Shown here piece after piece: positions 7,949 to 16,519 of a stretch of DNA of 64,000 nucleotides. The DNA lies in assembly GCF_000425385.1 (NCBI RefSeq), contig NZ_KE384360.1, forward strand, positions 130,196 through 194,195. Reading direction: 5' to 3'. Within the stretch, counting starts at the first letter, position 1, and each line of letters begins with the position of its first letter. This stretch comes from Pseudoduganella violaceinigra DSM 15887 (lineage in GTDB: Bacteria > Pseudomonadota > Gammaproteobacteria > Burkholderiales > Burkholderiaceae_D). The translations under genes were made by a program, and so were the position numbers. Under the pieces are notes generated by a model. The model made no database searches. It was not told where the DNA came from and saw nothing but the letters and a program-made list of their open reading frames with translations.

Positions 7949-8431
7949 ATGAAAAGCCCGAAAAAGACACATAAGCAAGCCCAGACGGGCTTTACCCTGG
8001 TTGAATTGATGATCGTTGTCGCGATCATCGGCATTCTGGCAGCAATTTCGATCCCGGCCTATTCCGATTACACCGCCAAGGCCAAGGCCGTTGCCGGCCT
8101 GACTGCGATTGACTCCTTCAAGACTGCCGTCGGCCTGTGCGCCCAGGAAGCTGCGGGTGACCTGTCCAAGTGCAACTCCGCCAACCCCAACAGTGGCATC
8201 CCAAGCAGCTTCACTCCAACCAAGGAAGTCTCCGCCGTTTCGGTGGCGGATGCTGGGGTGATCACCATGACGTACGCCGCTGACCTGGCGGACGGTGTCT
8301 CCGGCAAACAAGTGGTATGGACGCCGGCCCTGCCCGCTGGCGGATCTGCCATGACCTGGAAGATCGATGCGTCCGCCGTAACCAGACTTTCCGTCCAGAG
8401 TGCAGTACAAAAGAACAGCGTTGGTATCTGA
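7949..8431 (+). CDS. Type IV major pilin-like protein
   Basis: Prepilin with a 14-residue basic leader ending in G14, cut before F15 in the signature GFTLVELMIVVAIIGILAA. Glu-5 of the mature protein (E19), needed for assembly, is present, followed by the hydrophobic N-terminal helix. The two cysteines (CAQEAAGDLSKC) are close together in the first half of the globular domain, as in some betaproteobacterial pilins, rather than forming a C-terminal loop. AGGAAG precedes the ATG at 7949. The sigma-54 promoter and PilR-like sites upstream point to control by PilS/PilR, which are not in the window. The length is 160 residues. A PilA role is likely but not proven. Confidence 0.85.
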   Translation: MKSPKKTHKQAQTGFTLVELMIVVAIIGILAAISIPAYSDYTAKAKAVAGLTAIDSFKTAVGLCAQEAAGDLSKCNSANPNSGIPSSFTPTKEVSAVSVADAGVITMTYAADLADGVSGKQVVWTPALPAGGSAMTWKIDASAVTRLSVQSAVQKNSVGI

Positions 8432-8488
8432 CCGCGCTCAGCGTATGGCCAGGTCGAAAATTCGGCCCGGCCGTCATAGTCTGGCCTC

Positions 8489-8516
8489 CGAACTGTAAGT
8501 TCGCCTTTTGTTTTTG
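8489..8516 (+). terminator. Possible terminator after the pilin gene
   Basis: CGAACT (8489-8494) pairs with AGTTCG (8498-8503) around a 3-base loop, followed by CCTTTTGTTTTT. The stem is short, so termination is plausible rather than certain. Confidence 0.5.
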
Positions 8517-8576
8517 CCTTAGAGGCCGTTTCAAAATGGCCATGGCGTTGTTGCAGCTCCTTGCCGTGCAGGCGCC

Positions 8577-9518
8577 TTATTCGCTGGCGAGGGTAAACAG
8601 CGAGGCGCTGCCCGGAATGATGCGCAGCGCCGCCCAATCGGCTCCCAGGGCCAGGTGGCCCACGTTCTTGTGCCATTCAATCGCTGCCGGCGTCTTGTCC
8701 TTTTTCTGACTGTCCACCAGCAGCAGCTGGCCCGGATACTTGTCGGCCAGGGTGCGTACCAGGCGGCGCGTTTCGGTGAAGCCGTCCTTCTTCTGCGCCA
8801 GGCGGGCGAAAAAACCCTGTTCTACGTGGGCGCCGATGTCCCCGTCCATCAGCAGCACGATACCGGCCAGCTTCCGGCTTTTTGCCGTCAGGAAGGCGCG
8901 GTGCAGCCAGCCGCGGTTGGCCACCATGCGGTCTTCGTACTCGCTGTTGCGGCCCGCCTCGGACAGGTAATGGTTGTTCTTGGCCGGCACGTTGATGGTG
9001 ACAAACAGAACGTTTTCGTGCTCCCAGTAGGCGTTTTCGGCGTAGTCGCGGAATTTGGCGATGCCGGACTGGCGCGCCAGCAGCATCTTGTTTTTGCCGA
9101 GGGACTCCGAATCGGCGAAGAACAGCTCGCGGATCCGGTTCAAGCGCTCGACGGCGTTCGATTTGCCGTTGGAGTTGCGGCATTCGGTCCAGTCGCTGCC
9201 GGCCGTCAGCAATACCAGCGGCTGCTCGGCGCTGTTCATCAGTTCGCGCCGGTCTGCGTACAGGCGGTCGCTGCAGGGCTCGCTACTGGTCTTGATGCCG
9301 GTGGCGATGATGAAGGCCGGCTCGGCGCTGCCCGCTTCCGCCAGCAGGCGGCGGAATTCGGCATCGCCGTCGCCTTTGCGGAAGCTGTGCCCGACCACTG
9401 CCACCTTGAATTCGCCCTTGCGCGGCGGCTTGTCGGCGCGCGCCTGGACCGCCGGCATGGCCAGCAGGGCGGCGGCCATCACTACCGGCAGCAGGCGCAT
9501 CGCGTGATGCCGCCTCAT
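8577..9518 (-). CDS. Secreted metallophosphoesterase-like protein with an altered motif
   Basis: A 313-residue exported protein with a signal peptide (hydrophobic core LLPVVMAAALLAMPA, cleavage after QARA). Around residue 107 the segment TAGSDWTECRN followed by ERLNRIRELFF parallels a secreted calcineurin-like phosphoesterase family. In that family the sequence is GDNEWTDC with ERL...LR..FF, and the ATG-like FIIATGIK earlier matches the GD region. The key GDNE residues are replaced by AGSD, so catalysis may be lost or changed. ATG overlaps the mutS stop (ATGA), indicating translational coupling. A start at 9500 is also possible. Family placement is from recall of the motif. Confidence 0.6.
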   Translation of the reverse strand: MRRHHAMRLLPVVMAAALLAMPAVQARADKPPRKGEFKVAVVGHSFRKGDGDAEFRRLLAEAGSAEPAFIIATGIKTSSEPCSDRLYADRRELMNSAEQPLVLLTAGSDWTECRNSNGKSNAVERLNRIRELFFADSESLGKNKMLLARQSGIAKFRDYAENAYWEHENVLFVTINVPAKNNHYLSEAGRNSEYEDRMVANRGWLHRAFLTAKSRKLAGIVLLMDGDIGAHVEQGFFARLAQKKDGFTETRRLVRTLADKYPGQLLLVDSQKKDKTPAAIEWHKNVGHLALGADWAALRIIPGSASLFTLASE

Positions 9519-12190
9519 GCCTGCGCCAGGCGCTTCAGCTGATACAGGCGGTCCAGCGCTTCGCGCGGGGTCATGGCATCCGGGTCGATGCCGTCCAGCG
9601 CCGCCAGCAGTTCCTCGGCGCGCGGATCAGCCGCCGGCAGCGCAAGGGGCGCCTCGTCGTCGTTGGCGTCGGCCACCGGCGCGGCGAACAGGTCCAGCTG
9701 CGGCGTCGCATCCAGGGCCTGCGCCTCCAGGCGCGCCAGGTGCTTGCGGGCCGCCTTGATGACGGGCTGCGGCACGCCGGCCAGCTGGGCCACCTGCAAG
9801 CCATAGCTTTGCGAGGCCGGGCCGTTCTGCACCGCGTGCAGGAAGACGATGGAATCCTTGTGTTCCACCGCCGACAGGTGCACGTTGGCGGCGGTCGGAT
9901 GCGCTTCCGGCAGCTGCGTCAGCTCGAAGTAATGGGTCGCGAACAGGGTAAAGCTGCGGCTCGATTCGATCAGGTGGCGGGCGATGGCCCAGGCCAGCGC
10001 CAGGCCGTCGAAGGTCGAGGTGCCGCGGCCGATTTCATCCATCAGCACCAGCGAATGCTCGGTAGCGCCGTTCAGGATGGTGGCCGCTTCCGTCATCTCC
10101 ACCATGAAGGTGGAACGGCCGCCGGCCAGGTCGTCGGTTGCGCCGATACGGGTGAAGACGCGGTCGATCGGACCGATGGTCGCGCTGGCGGCCGGCACGT
10201 AGCTGCCGATGTAGGCCAGCAGGGTGATCAGGGCCACCTGGCGCATGAAGGTCGATTTACCGCCCATGTTCGGGCCGGTGATCAGCAGCAGGCGGCGCTC
10301 GGCCATGAATTTGCAGTCGTTGGCGATGAAGCGCTCGATCTGGTTTTCCACCACCGGATGGCGCCCTTCCACGATATGGATGCAGGGCTCGGCCACCAGG
10401 GTCGGCGCGCACCAGTTGTTGCGCAGCGCATGTTCCGCCAGGGCGCACAGGGTGTCGACCTGGGCCAGCGCCTGGGCGATCGCCTGCAGCGGGCCGATGA
10501 ACGGCGCCAGCGCGGCCAGCAGCTCGTCGTACAGCATTTTTTCGCGCGCCAGGGCGCGGTCCTGCGCCGACAGCGCCTTGTCTTCGAAGGCCTTCAGTTC
10601 CGGCGTGATGTAGCGCTCGCAGTTCTTCAGGGTCTGGCGGCGGCGGTAGTCTTCCGGCACCTTGTCGGCCTGGCCGTTGGTGACTTCGATATAGAAGCCG
10701 TGCACGCGGTTGTATTCGACGCGCAGGTTGGCGATGCCGGTGCGCTCGCGTTCGCGGGTCTCCAGGTCGACCAGGAACTGGCCGGCGTTTTCGGACAGGC
10801 CGCGCAGCTCATCGAGCTCGGCGTCGAAGCCGCGCGCGATCACGCCGCCGTCGCGCACCATGGTGGCCGGTTCCGGCATGATGGCGCGCACCAGCAGGCC
10901 GACGCATTCCCGCGGCTCGTTCAGGCCGTAATGCAGCTTGGCCAGCAGGCCCTCCGCATTGTCGTGGCCCAGCGCGCGCAGCATGGCGTGCTGCAGCTTG
11001 GGCAGCTGTTGCAGGCCGTCGCGCAGGGCGGACAGGTCGCGCGGACGGGCCGACAGCAGGGCCACGCGGGTGGTGATGCGTTCGATGTCCGGCACCTGCG
11101 CCAGGTGGTAGGCGAGCGAACCGGTGGTGTCGTGCTGCATCAGGGCGGCGATGGCGTCGTGGCGCGCACGTGCGACCGCCTGCTCGCGTTTCGCGTGGTG
11201 CAGCCAGTGCCGCAGCAGGCGCGAACCCATGGCCGTGCGGCAGTGGTCCAGCAGCGAGAACAGGGTCGGGGACTCCTGGCCGCGGATGGTCTCGGTCAGT
11301 TCCAGGTTGCGGCGCGTGGCGGCGTCCAGGCCGATGTATTCGTTCTCCGTTTCGCAGGACAGGCTCTTGACGTGCTGCAGACCGCGGCCCTGGGTCGACT
11401 GGGCATAGCGCAGCAGGGCGCCGGCGGCGCCGAACGCGGCGCCCAGGCCTTCCGCGCCGAAGCCGGTCAGGGTGGCGACGGCCAACTGGTCGAGCAGCGC
11501 CTTGTGGCCGTGCACCACGTCGAAGTGCCAGGCCGGCACGTTGTTCACGTGGCAGAAGCTGATGTCGTCGAACATATCGGCGTCGTCGCCGCGCAGGATT
11601 TCGGCCGGTGCAATGCGCTCCAGTTCCTGCTGCAGGCGCACGTTGACGGTGCGCTGGTCGCCGGAGAATTCCATCAGGCGCAGCGCGCCGGAAGCCAGCG
11701 ACAGCCAGGCCAGGCCGCAGGTGACGTGCTTGCGGTTGCTGATCATCGTCATCGCCAGCAGCGGGCGCTCCGATTTTTCCGGCAGCAGGTCCGAATCGGT
11801 CAGGGTGCCTGGCGTGACGACACGCACCACCTTGCGTTCAACGGGACCCTTGGCCAGGGCCGGGTCGCCGATCTGTTCGGCGATGGCGCAGGACTCGCCC
11901 ACCTTGACCAGCTTGGCCAGATAGCCGTCCAGCGAGTGGAAGGGCACGCCCGCCATCTTGATCGGCACGCCGTTCTGGCTGCCGCGCGCGGTCAGTGTAA
12001 TGCCCAGCACGCGCGAGGCCTTCTCCGCGTCGTCGAAGAACAATTCGTAAAAGTCGCCCATGCGGTAGAACACCAGCATATTCGGATAATCGGCCTTGAT
12101 GCGCAAATATTGCTGCATCATGGGTGTGACTTTTTCGGCCGGGCTGTTCTTCACGGCTTCTGGGTTGATTTCGGAGGGCAGGGTGGTCAT
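9515..12190 (-). CDS. mutS: DNA mismatch repair ATPase MutS
   Basis: Recognises mismatches and starts methyl-directed repair. The mismatch-reading motif F-Y-E is at residues 47-49 (GDFYELFFDDAE). The ATPase has the Walker A GPNMGGKST at about 639-647 and Walker B/signature DEIGRGTSTFDG further on. The length of 891 residues is normal (853 in E. coli), with the extra in an Ala/Asp-rich linker near residues 800-840, before the C-terminal tetramerisation segment. The secreted phosphoesterase-like gene is coupled to its stop. A divergent porin gene starts 116 bases away. Confidence 0.97.
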   Translation of the reverse strand: MTTLPSEINPEAVKNSPAEKVTPMMQQYLRIKADYPNMLVFYRMGDFYELFFDDAEKASRVLGITLTARGSQNGVPIKMAGVPFHSLDGYLAKLVKVGESCAIAEQIGDPALAKGPVERKVVRVVTPGTLTDSDLLPEKSERPLLAMTMISNRKHVTCGLAWLSLASGALRLMEFSGDQRTVNVRLQQELERIAPAEILRGDDADMFDDISFCHVNNVPAWHFDVVHGHKALLDQLAVATLTGFGAEGLGAAFGAAGALLRYAQSTQGRGLQHVKSLSCETENEYIGLDAATRRNLELTETIRGQESPTLFSLLDHCRTAMGSRLLRHWLHHAKREQAVARARHDAIAALMQHDTTGSLAYHLAQVPDIERITTRVALLSARPRDLSALRDGLQQLPKLQHAMLRALGHDNAEGLLAKLHYGLNEPRECVGLLVRAIMPEPATMVRDGGVIARGFDAELDELRGLSENAGQFLVDLETRERERTGIANLRVEYNRVHGFYIEVTNGQADKVPEDYRRRQTLKNCERYITPELKAFEDKALSAQDRALAREKMLYDELLAALAPFIGPLQAIAQALAQVDTLCALAEHALRNNWCAPTLVAEPCIHIVEGRHPVVENQIERFIANDCKFMAERRLLLITGPNMGGKSTFMRQVALITLLAYIGSYVPAASATIGPIDRVFTRIGATDDLAGGRSTFMVEMTEAATILNGATEHSLVLMDEIGRGTSTFDGLALAWAIARHLIESSRSFTLFATHYFELTQLPEAHPTAANVHLSAVEHKDSIVFLHAVQNGPASQSYGLQVAQLAGVPQPVIKAARKHLARLEAQALDATPQLDLFAAPVADANDDEAPLALPAADPRAEELLAALDGIDPDAMTPREALDRLYQLKRLAQA

Positions 12191-12306
12191 GGAGTCAGTG
12201 TCGGTAATGCAACGCCATCTGGCGCGGAATCAAGCCCGCCATTTTACCCGTTTCGCAATGGTGCTACCATCCAAAGACGGGCGGCAGCGCGCCGCGGGAG
12301 CAGGCG

Positions 12307-13407
12307 ATGAAAAGGATATCCTTCTTGACTGGCCCCATTCTCATGTTGGCCATGGCGCCGGCCTGTGCGCAAACGCCGGTCACGCCCTTCGGCACCCTGG
12401 ACGTGACCTCGGAAAGCGTGCATGCCGGGCCGGTCGGCAGGCAAAGCCGGGTCAGCAGCAACAGTTCCGGTTTCGGCTTCAAGGGCAGCGAAAGCCTGGA
12501 CGGGGGCTGGAAGGCATTCTTCCAGATCGAAGGCGGCATCAGCGTCGACACCGGCGCCGGCGGCGTCAACTCGCGCGATACCTTTCTCGGACTGGCCGGG
12601 CCGCTTGGCACCTTGCGCCTGGGCTTCATGACCGCGCCCATGCGCGCGCTTGGCGGCCGCCTGAACTACGTGCCCGGCGCCACCTCCATTGCCAACAATC
12701 TCGGCGTCATGACCACCTTGAACGGCCTGCACGCGGGCCTGAATGCGCGCCTGGCCAACTCCGTGCAATACACGCTGCCGGCACCGGAGGGCTGGACGCC
12801 GACCTTGCTCTGGTCGCCCGGCGAAGCGCGCCCGCAAGGCTTCAACGACCGCACCCTGGGCGCCGGCCTCAACTACGAGGTGGGGCCTTGGTTCGCCGGC
12901 TGGGCTTATGAAAACCGCCGGGCGCAGCAAAAGCTGGCCCTGGGCGACTCCAGCGACTGGGAGACCCGCCTGGTGTTGCGCTATGCCTTCGGGGCCTGGG
13001 GCGTCAACGCCGGCTGGGACCGGCTGGGCTCGCGCGGCCTGTTCGGCGCCGGCCACGGCGCGGTGCGGCGCGATGCCTGGACCGCCGGCGCGGTCTGGCG
13101 CCAGGGGCAGCACGATGTGATGCTGCACTGGAGCCGGGCGCGGGCGGTGCATTGCAGCGGCGCGGCCGATGGCAAGGGCCAGTGCGCCGCCGCCAACATC
13201 GGCGCCACCGGTGCGCACCAGGTGGCGTTGCTGTATCACTATGCCTTGAGCAAACGCAGCACGGTAGGCCTTTTCTATACGCGGATCCTGAACGATGGTC
13301 AGGCGCTGTACGACTTCGACGTCAATCCGGTCGTTCCGACCCTGGCGCAGCGCCATCCCGGCGCGGACCCCACGGGCGTAGGCTGGGGCCTGCGCCATTC
13401 GTTTTAA
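12307..13407 (+). CDS. Gram-negative general porin
   Basis: Outer-membrane trimeric porin of the Burkholderiales type (Porin_4). A signal peptide ends in ACAQTPVTPFG, then repeated amphipathic strands such as VSSNSSGFGFKGSE, typical of the N-terminal barrel strands. The protein ends in LRHSF, the C-terminal phenylalanine recognised by the BAM machinery. The length of 366 residues fits a 16-strand barrel. Two cysteines (HCSGAADGKGQC) probably bridge an external loop. Substrate preference cannot be told. The next gene starts 5 bases after its stop. Confidence 0.88.
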   Translation: MKRISFLTGPILMLAMAPACAQTPVTPFGTLDVTSESVHAGPVGRQSRVSSNSSGFGFKGSESLDGGWKAFFQIEGGISVDTGAGGVNSRDTFLGLAGPLGTLRLGFMTAPMRALGGRLNYVPGATSIANNLGVMTTLNGLHAGLNARLANSVQYTLPAPEGWTPTLLWSPGEARPQGFNDRTLGAGLNYEVGPWFAGWAYENRRAQQKLALGDSSDWETRLVLRYAFGAWGVNAGWDRLGSRGLFGAGHGAVRRDAWTAGAVWRQGQHDVMLHWSRARAVHCSGAADGKGQCAAANIGATGAHQVALLYHYALSKRSTVGLFYTRILNDGQALYDFDVNPVVPTLAQRHPGADPTGVGWGLRHSF

Positions 13408-13412
13408 GCTGC

Positions 13413-15356
13413 ATGAAGCTGCCCCTGCCACGCACGCTGCGTTTCCGGCTGGTCATGGCCAGCGTGCTGGTGGAACTGGTGCTGCTGGCGCTGTTGATCG
13501 CCAATTCGGTGCGCCTGATCGACAGGGCGGCGCGCGCCAGTGTGCAGGCCTCGCTGGACCAGGTGGTGCCGATGCTGAACGCCGCCATCGCGCCCTACTT
13601 GCTGGAACGCGATTACGCGGGCTTGCAGGACTTCCTGGGCGCCTTCGTCCAGGGCCAATCGCGTGAATTGAGCTATGCCAGCATCTCCGAGGCCGATGGC
13701 GTCGAAGTGGCGCGGGTGGGCCTGGAGCGCGGCGTGGCGCTGGCGCCGCCCAGCGAAAGCGTGGAGCAGGCGGTGGCGCAGGGCGAGTACCGCAGCGAAC
13801 GGCCGGTGATGGTGGGCGGGCAGAAACTGGGCATGCTGCGCATCGGCCTGTCGACCCGGATCGCGGCGGAAACCCGGGCTGCCCTGGTGCGCCAGGGCAG
13901 CCTGATCGCCGGCTTGGAAATCCTCGCCAGCGTGCTGGTCTTGAGCTTGCTGGGCCTGTGGCTGACGCATCACCTGGAGCGGGCCGCCGCCGCCAGCCGC
14001 GCCATTGGCGACGGCGATTACACGCGCCGCCTGCCGGAGCAGGGCGGCGCCGAAGTGGCGGAGCTGGCGCGCGCCGTCAACCGCATGGGGCAGGAAGTCG
14101 AGCAGCGCGAACAGGCCCTGCACCGGCTGAACCTGGAACTGGAGGTGCGCATCGCCGAACGTACCCACGCCTTGCAGCAAAGCCTGCTCGAGCAGAGCAC
14201 CATCTTGGACAATGCCATTGTCGGCATCCTGTTCCTGCGCAACCGCATCATCCTGCGCTGCAACCGGGGCTGGGCCGAAATGCTGGGCTACTCCATTCCG
14301 GAAATGGAGGGGAAAAGCACGCGCATGTACTACGTCTCCGACGAGGCCTATGAACAGCAGGGGATGCTGCTGTATCCCTCCATCATGGCCGGCCACACCA
14401 CCTATGGCGAAGCGTCGTTCCGGCGCAAGGATGGCAGTACGGTCGAGTGCAGCTTCCAGGGCAAGGCGATCGATCCGGGCGATATGGACAAGGGCAGTAT
14501 CTGGGTGCTGCAGGACATCACGGCGCGCAAGGCGGCCGAGCGCTCGCTGGAGCAGCGCAGCCGCGACCTGGAGGATTCGCTGGAACGTCTGCGCAGCACC
14601 CAGCTGCAGCTGGTGGAAGCGGAGAAGCAGGCGGCGCTTGGGCAATTGGTGGCCGGCATGGCGCACGAACTGAATACGCCGATCGGCAATATCCTGACGG
14701 CCGCTTCCGGCCTGTCGCACTTGCACGGGCAATTGGAGCAGTCAATGGAGAGCAGGGAATTGACGCGCAGCCGGCTGCTGCAGTCCAACCGGCAGGCGCA
14801 TGACGTGTCGCAGCTGATCGAACGCAATGCGGAGCGCGCCGCGCAGTTGATCGAACGCTTCAAGCTGGTGGCGGCCGACCAGCGCGAAGAACAGCGCCGC
14901 GTGTTTGCCGCCGCACCGCAAGTCCGGGCCGTGCTGGAAGGCTTCGAGCACCGCCTGCAGCGGCGCGGCGTCGCCGTGCACGCCGAGCTGGCCCAGGAAA
15001 TCATCCTCGACAACTATCCCGGCATGCTGGTGCAAGTGCTGGTGACCTTGCTGAACAATGTGCTGGACCATGCATTTGACGGCGTGCCGGAGCCGCAGCT
15101 GTGGGTGCGCTTGTGGTGCCCGGCGGCGGGGCGGGCCGAAGTGGCGGTGCGCGACAACGGCAGCGGCATTGCTGGCGCGGCGCTGGCGCGCGTGTTCGAG
15201 CCTTTCTACACCACGCGGCGCGGCGCCGGCCATGCCGGCCTGGGCTTGCACATCCTGCATAACCTGGTGACAGCGATGGGCGGCGAGGTGCGCATCGACA
15301 GCACGCCGGGCGGCGGCACCAGCGTCACCATCGGTTTGCCCTGCATCCTGCACTAG
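13413..15356 (+). CDS. PAS-HAMP sensor histidine kinase
   Basis: Inner-membrane sensor kinase of 647 residues. The order is TM1 (about 12-34), a periplasmic sensor of about 130 residues, TM2 (about 164-188), HAMP, coiled coil, PAS (about 260-375), HisKA and HATPase. The phosphorylated histidine is H418 in GMAHELNTPIGN, an atypical H-box (ELNTP rather than ELRTP). The HATPase shows LLNNVLDHA, DNGSGI and the lid FEPFYTTRRG. No response regulator is adjacent. The ATG at 13413 is used because the longer frame runs back into the porin. A PhnD-type binding protein lies convergently next door and might be its ligand sensor, which is speculative. Confidence 0.85.
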   Translation: MKLPLPRTLRFRLVMASVLVELVLLALLIANSVRLIDRAARASVQASLDQVVPMLNAAIAPYLLERDYAGLQDFLGAFVQGQSRELSYASISEADGVEVARVGLERGVALAPPSESVEQAVAQGEYRSERPVMVGGQKLGMLRIGLSTRIAAETRAALVRQGSLIAGLEILASVLVLSLLGLWLTHHLERAAAASRAIGDGDYTRRLPEQGGAEVAELARAVNRMGQEVEQREQALHRLNLELEVRIAERTHALQQSLLEQSTILDNAIVGILFLRNRIILRCNRGWAEMLGYSIPEMEGKSTRMYYVSDEAYEQQGMLLYPSIMAGHTTYGEASFRRKDGSTVECSFQGKAIDPGDMDKGSIWVLQDITARKAAERSLEQRSRDLEDSLERLRSTQLQLVEAEKQAALGQLVAGMAHELNTPIGNILTAASGLSHLHGQLEQSMESRELTRSRLLQSNRQAHDVSQLIERNAERAAQLIERFKLVAADQREEQRRVFAAAPQVRAVLEGFEHRLQRRGVAVHAELAQEIILDNYPGMLVQVLVTLLNNVLDHAFDGVPEPQLWVRLWCPAAGRAEVAVRDNGSGIAGAALARVFEPFYTTRRGAGHAGLGLHILHNLVTAMGGEVRIDSTPGGGTSVTIGLPCILH

Positions 15357-15362
15357 CCCGTT

Positions 15363-16226
15363 TCAGGGGCGGGATTCCGCTTGCAGTTTCTGCAGCTGGC
15401 GCGCGGCGCTGCGGACGAAGGAAAAGTCGGCGTCGCTGACTGCGGCGAAGCCGCGTACCGAAGCCTGGGCCAGCGCTTTGCGGCCTTCCTCGCTGCGGGA
15501 AATGCGCAGGATCGCCTGGCTGATGCGCGCCAGCTCGCCTTCGTCCATGTCGGCGCGGGCGATCCAGACCCCGTGCGGAATCGGCGGCGAGCGCCATAGG
15601 ATGCGCAGTTCGTCGATCTTCACGCCGTATTTTTCGTTCAGCTGGTTGTCCGCCATGGCGCCGGCGTCGGCCTGGCGGTTGTAGACGGCGATGGCGGCAT
15701 TGGGCTGCTTTTTCACGTGATCGACCTTGCCCAGGTCGGCCAGCCCGATGCCGTTGCGATGCAGTTCCAAGAGCGGCATCAGGTAGCCGGAGGTGGATTT
15801 GACGTCGGTAAAGGCAAAGCGCTTGCCGCGCAGGTCGGCGACACTGCGCAGCCCCGAGTCCTGGCGCGTGAAGATGATCGCGTGGTAGGAGTCGCCGTCG
15901 TCCTCCAGATAGCGCACGACGAGGCGGGCGCCGAAGTCGTCGTGGGCCGTGACATAGCCGAAGGCGCCGGTGCCGGCAATGTCGACCTGGCCGTCTTTCA
16001 GCAAACGCAGGGTGTCGTCGTAATCGCGGCCGGAAACCAGGCGCACTGGACGTCCCAATTCCTTTTCGAGCTCGCGCGCAAAGGGGCCGAAATTATTCAG
16101 CAGTTCGATCGCGGAGAGATTGGGATTGGCGGCCAGGCGCAGTGCCTTGTCCTGGCCGGAGGCATGGCCGCGGAACAGGGCGGCAGCCGCCAGCATGACG
16201 CCAAGTATAGTCCGTCGTTGCACCAT
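15363..16226 (-). CDS. PhnD-like phosphate/phosphonate-type substrate-binding protein
   Basis: Periplasmic binding protein of the PhnD family (287 residues from the ATG at 16226). The signal peptide is MVQRRTILGVMLAAAALFRG. Family features are the opening LRLAANPNLSAIEL, QVDIAGTGAFGYVTAHDDFG and LRGKRFAFTDVKSTSGYLMP, the last being the hallmark of the ligand-binding cleft. No ABC permease or ATPase gene is adjacent, so it may serve signalling rather than transport. It ends six bases from the convergent sensor kinase. A longer frame to 16331 has no signal peptide at its start and is not chosen. Confidence 0.82.
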   Translation of the reverse strand: MVQRRTILGVMLAAAALFRGHASGQDKALRLAANPNLSAIELLNNFGPFARELEKELGRPVRLVSGRDYDDTLRLLKDGQVDIAGTGAFGYVTAHDDFGARLVVRYLEDDGDSYHAIIFTRQDSGLRSVADLRGKRFAFTDVKSTSGYLMPLLELHRNGIGLADLGKVDHVKKQPNAAIAVYNRQADAGAMADNQLNEKYGVKIDELRILWRSPPIPHGVWIARADMDEGELARISQAILRISRSEEGRKALAQASVRGFAAVSDADFSFVRSAARQLQKLQAESRP

Positions 16227-16519
16227 GGCCTTCTCCGGCTCGCAGGAAAGACCATCATACTCCTGCGGGCGAACTTGCGGTCGTATCGAGGCAGGGGGCG
16301 ACGTAATTGAGCCGGGTGCATGCCAGCGCATGCCGATCCGCGATTTTGCAGCCTTGTTGCGCCGATGCGATAGTTGTTGCGGCCGGCCGCCTCGGTCAAC
16401 AAGAATGAGCGCAGCGCCGGGCGAGGGGCAGGCGTTGCTGGAATGAAATTGAATTCATCGCCTTCATTACGCCCGGCCTTGCCAACTCTGCTAGCATCGA
16501 TTCAACACAGGGAGGCAGC
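16227..16519. other. Divergent spacer, 293 bases
   Basis: Lies between the PhnD-like gene and the TonB receptor gene, so it must carry both promoters. I see no clear Fur box, palindrome, terminator or small gene with a ribosome site. GGGAGG at 16510-16515 before the receptor ATG is a good ribosome site. Confidence 0.5.

Noticed and set aside
9740..12310. 856-codon open frame on the plus strand across mutS
   Set aside because: It is the antisense shadow of mutS in high-GC DNA: composition is Gln/His/Arg/Val/Gly rich, with no domain, no ribosome site and no conserved motif, while mutS has all expected motifs.
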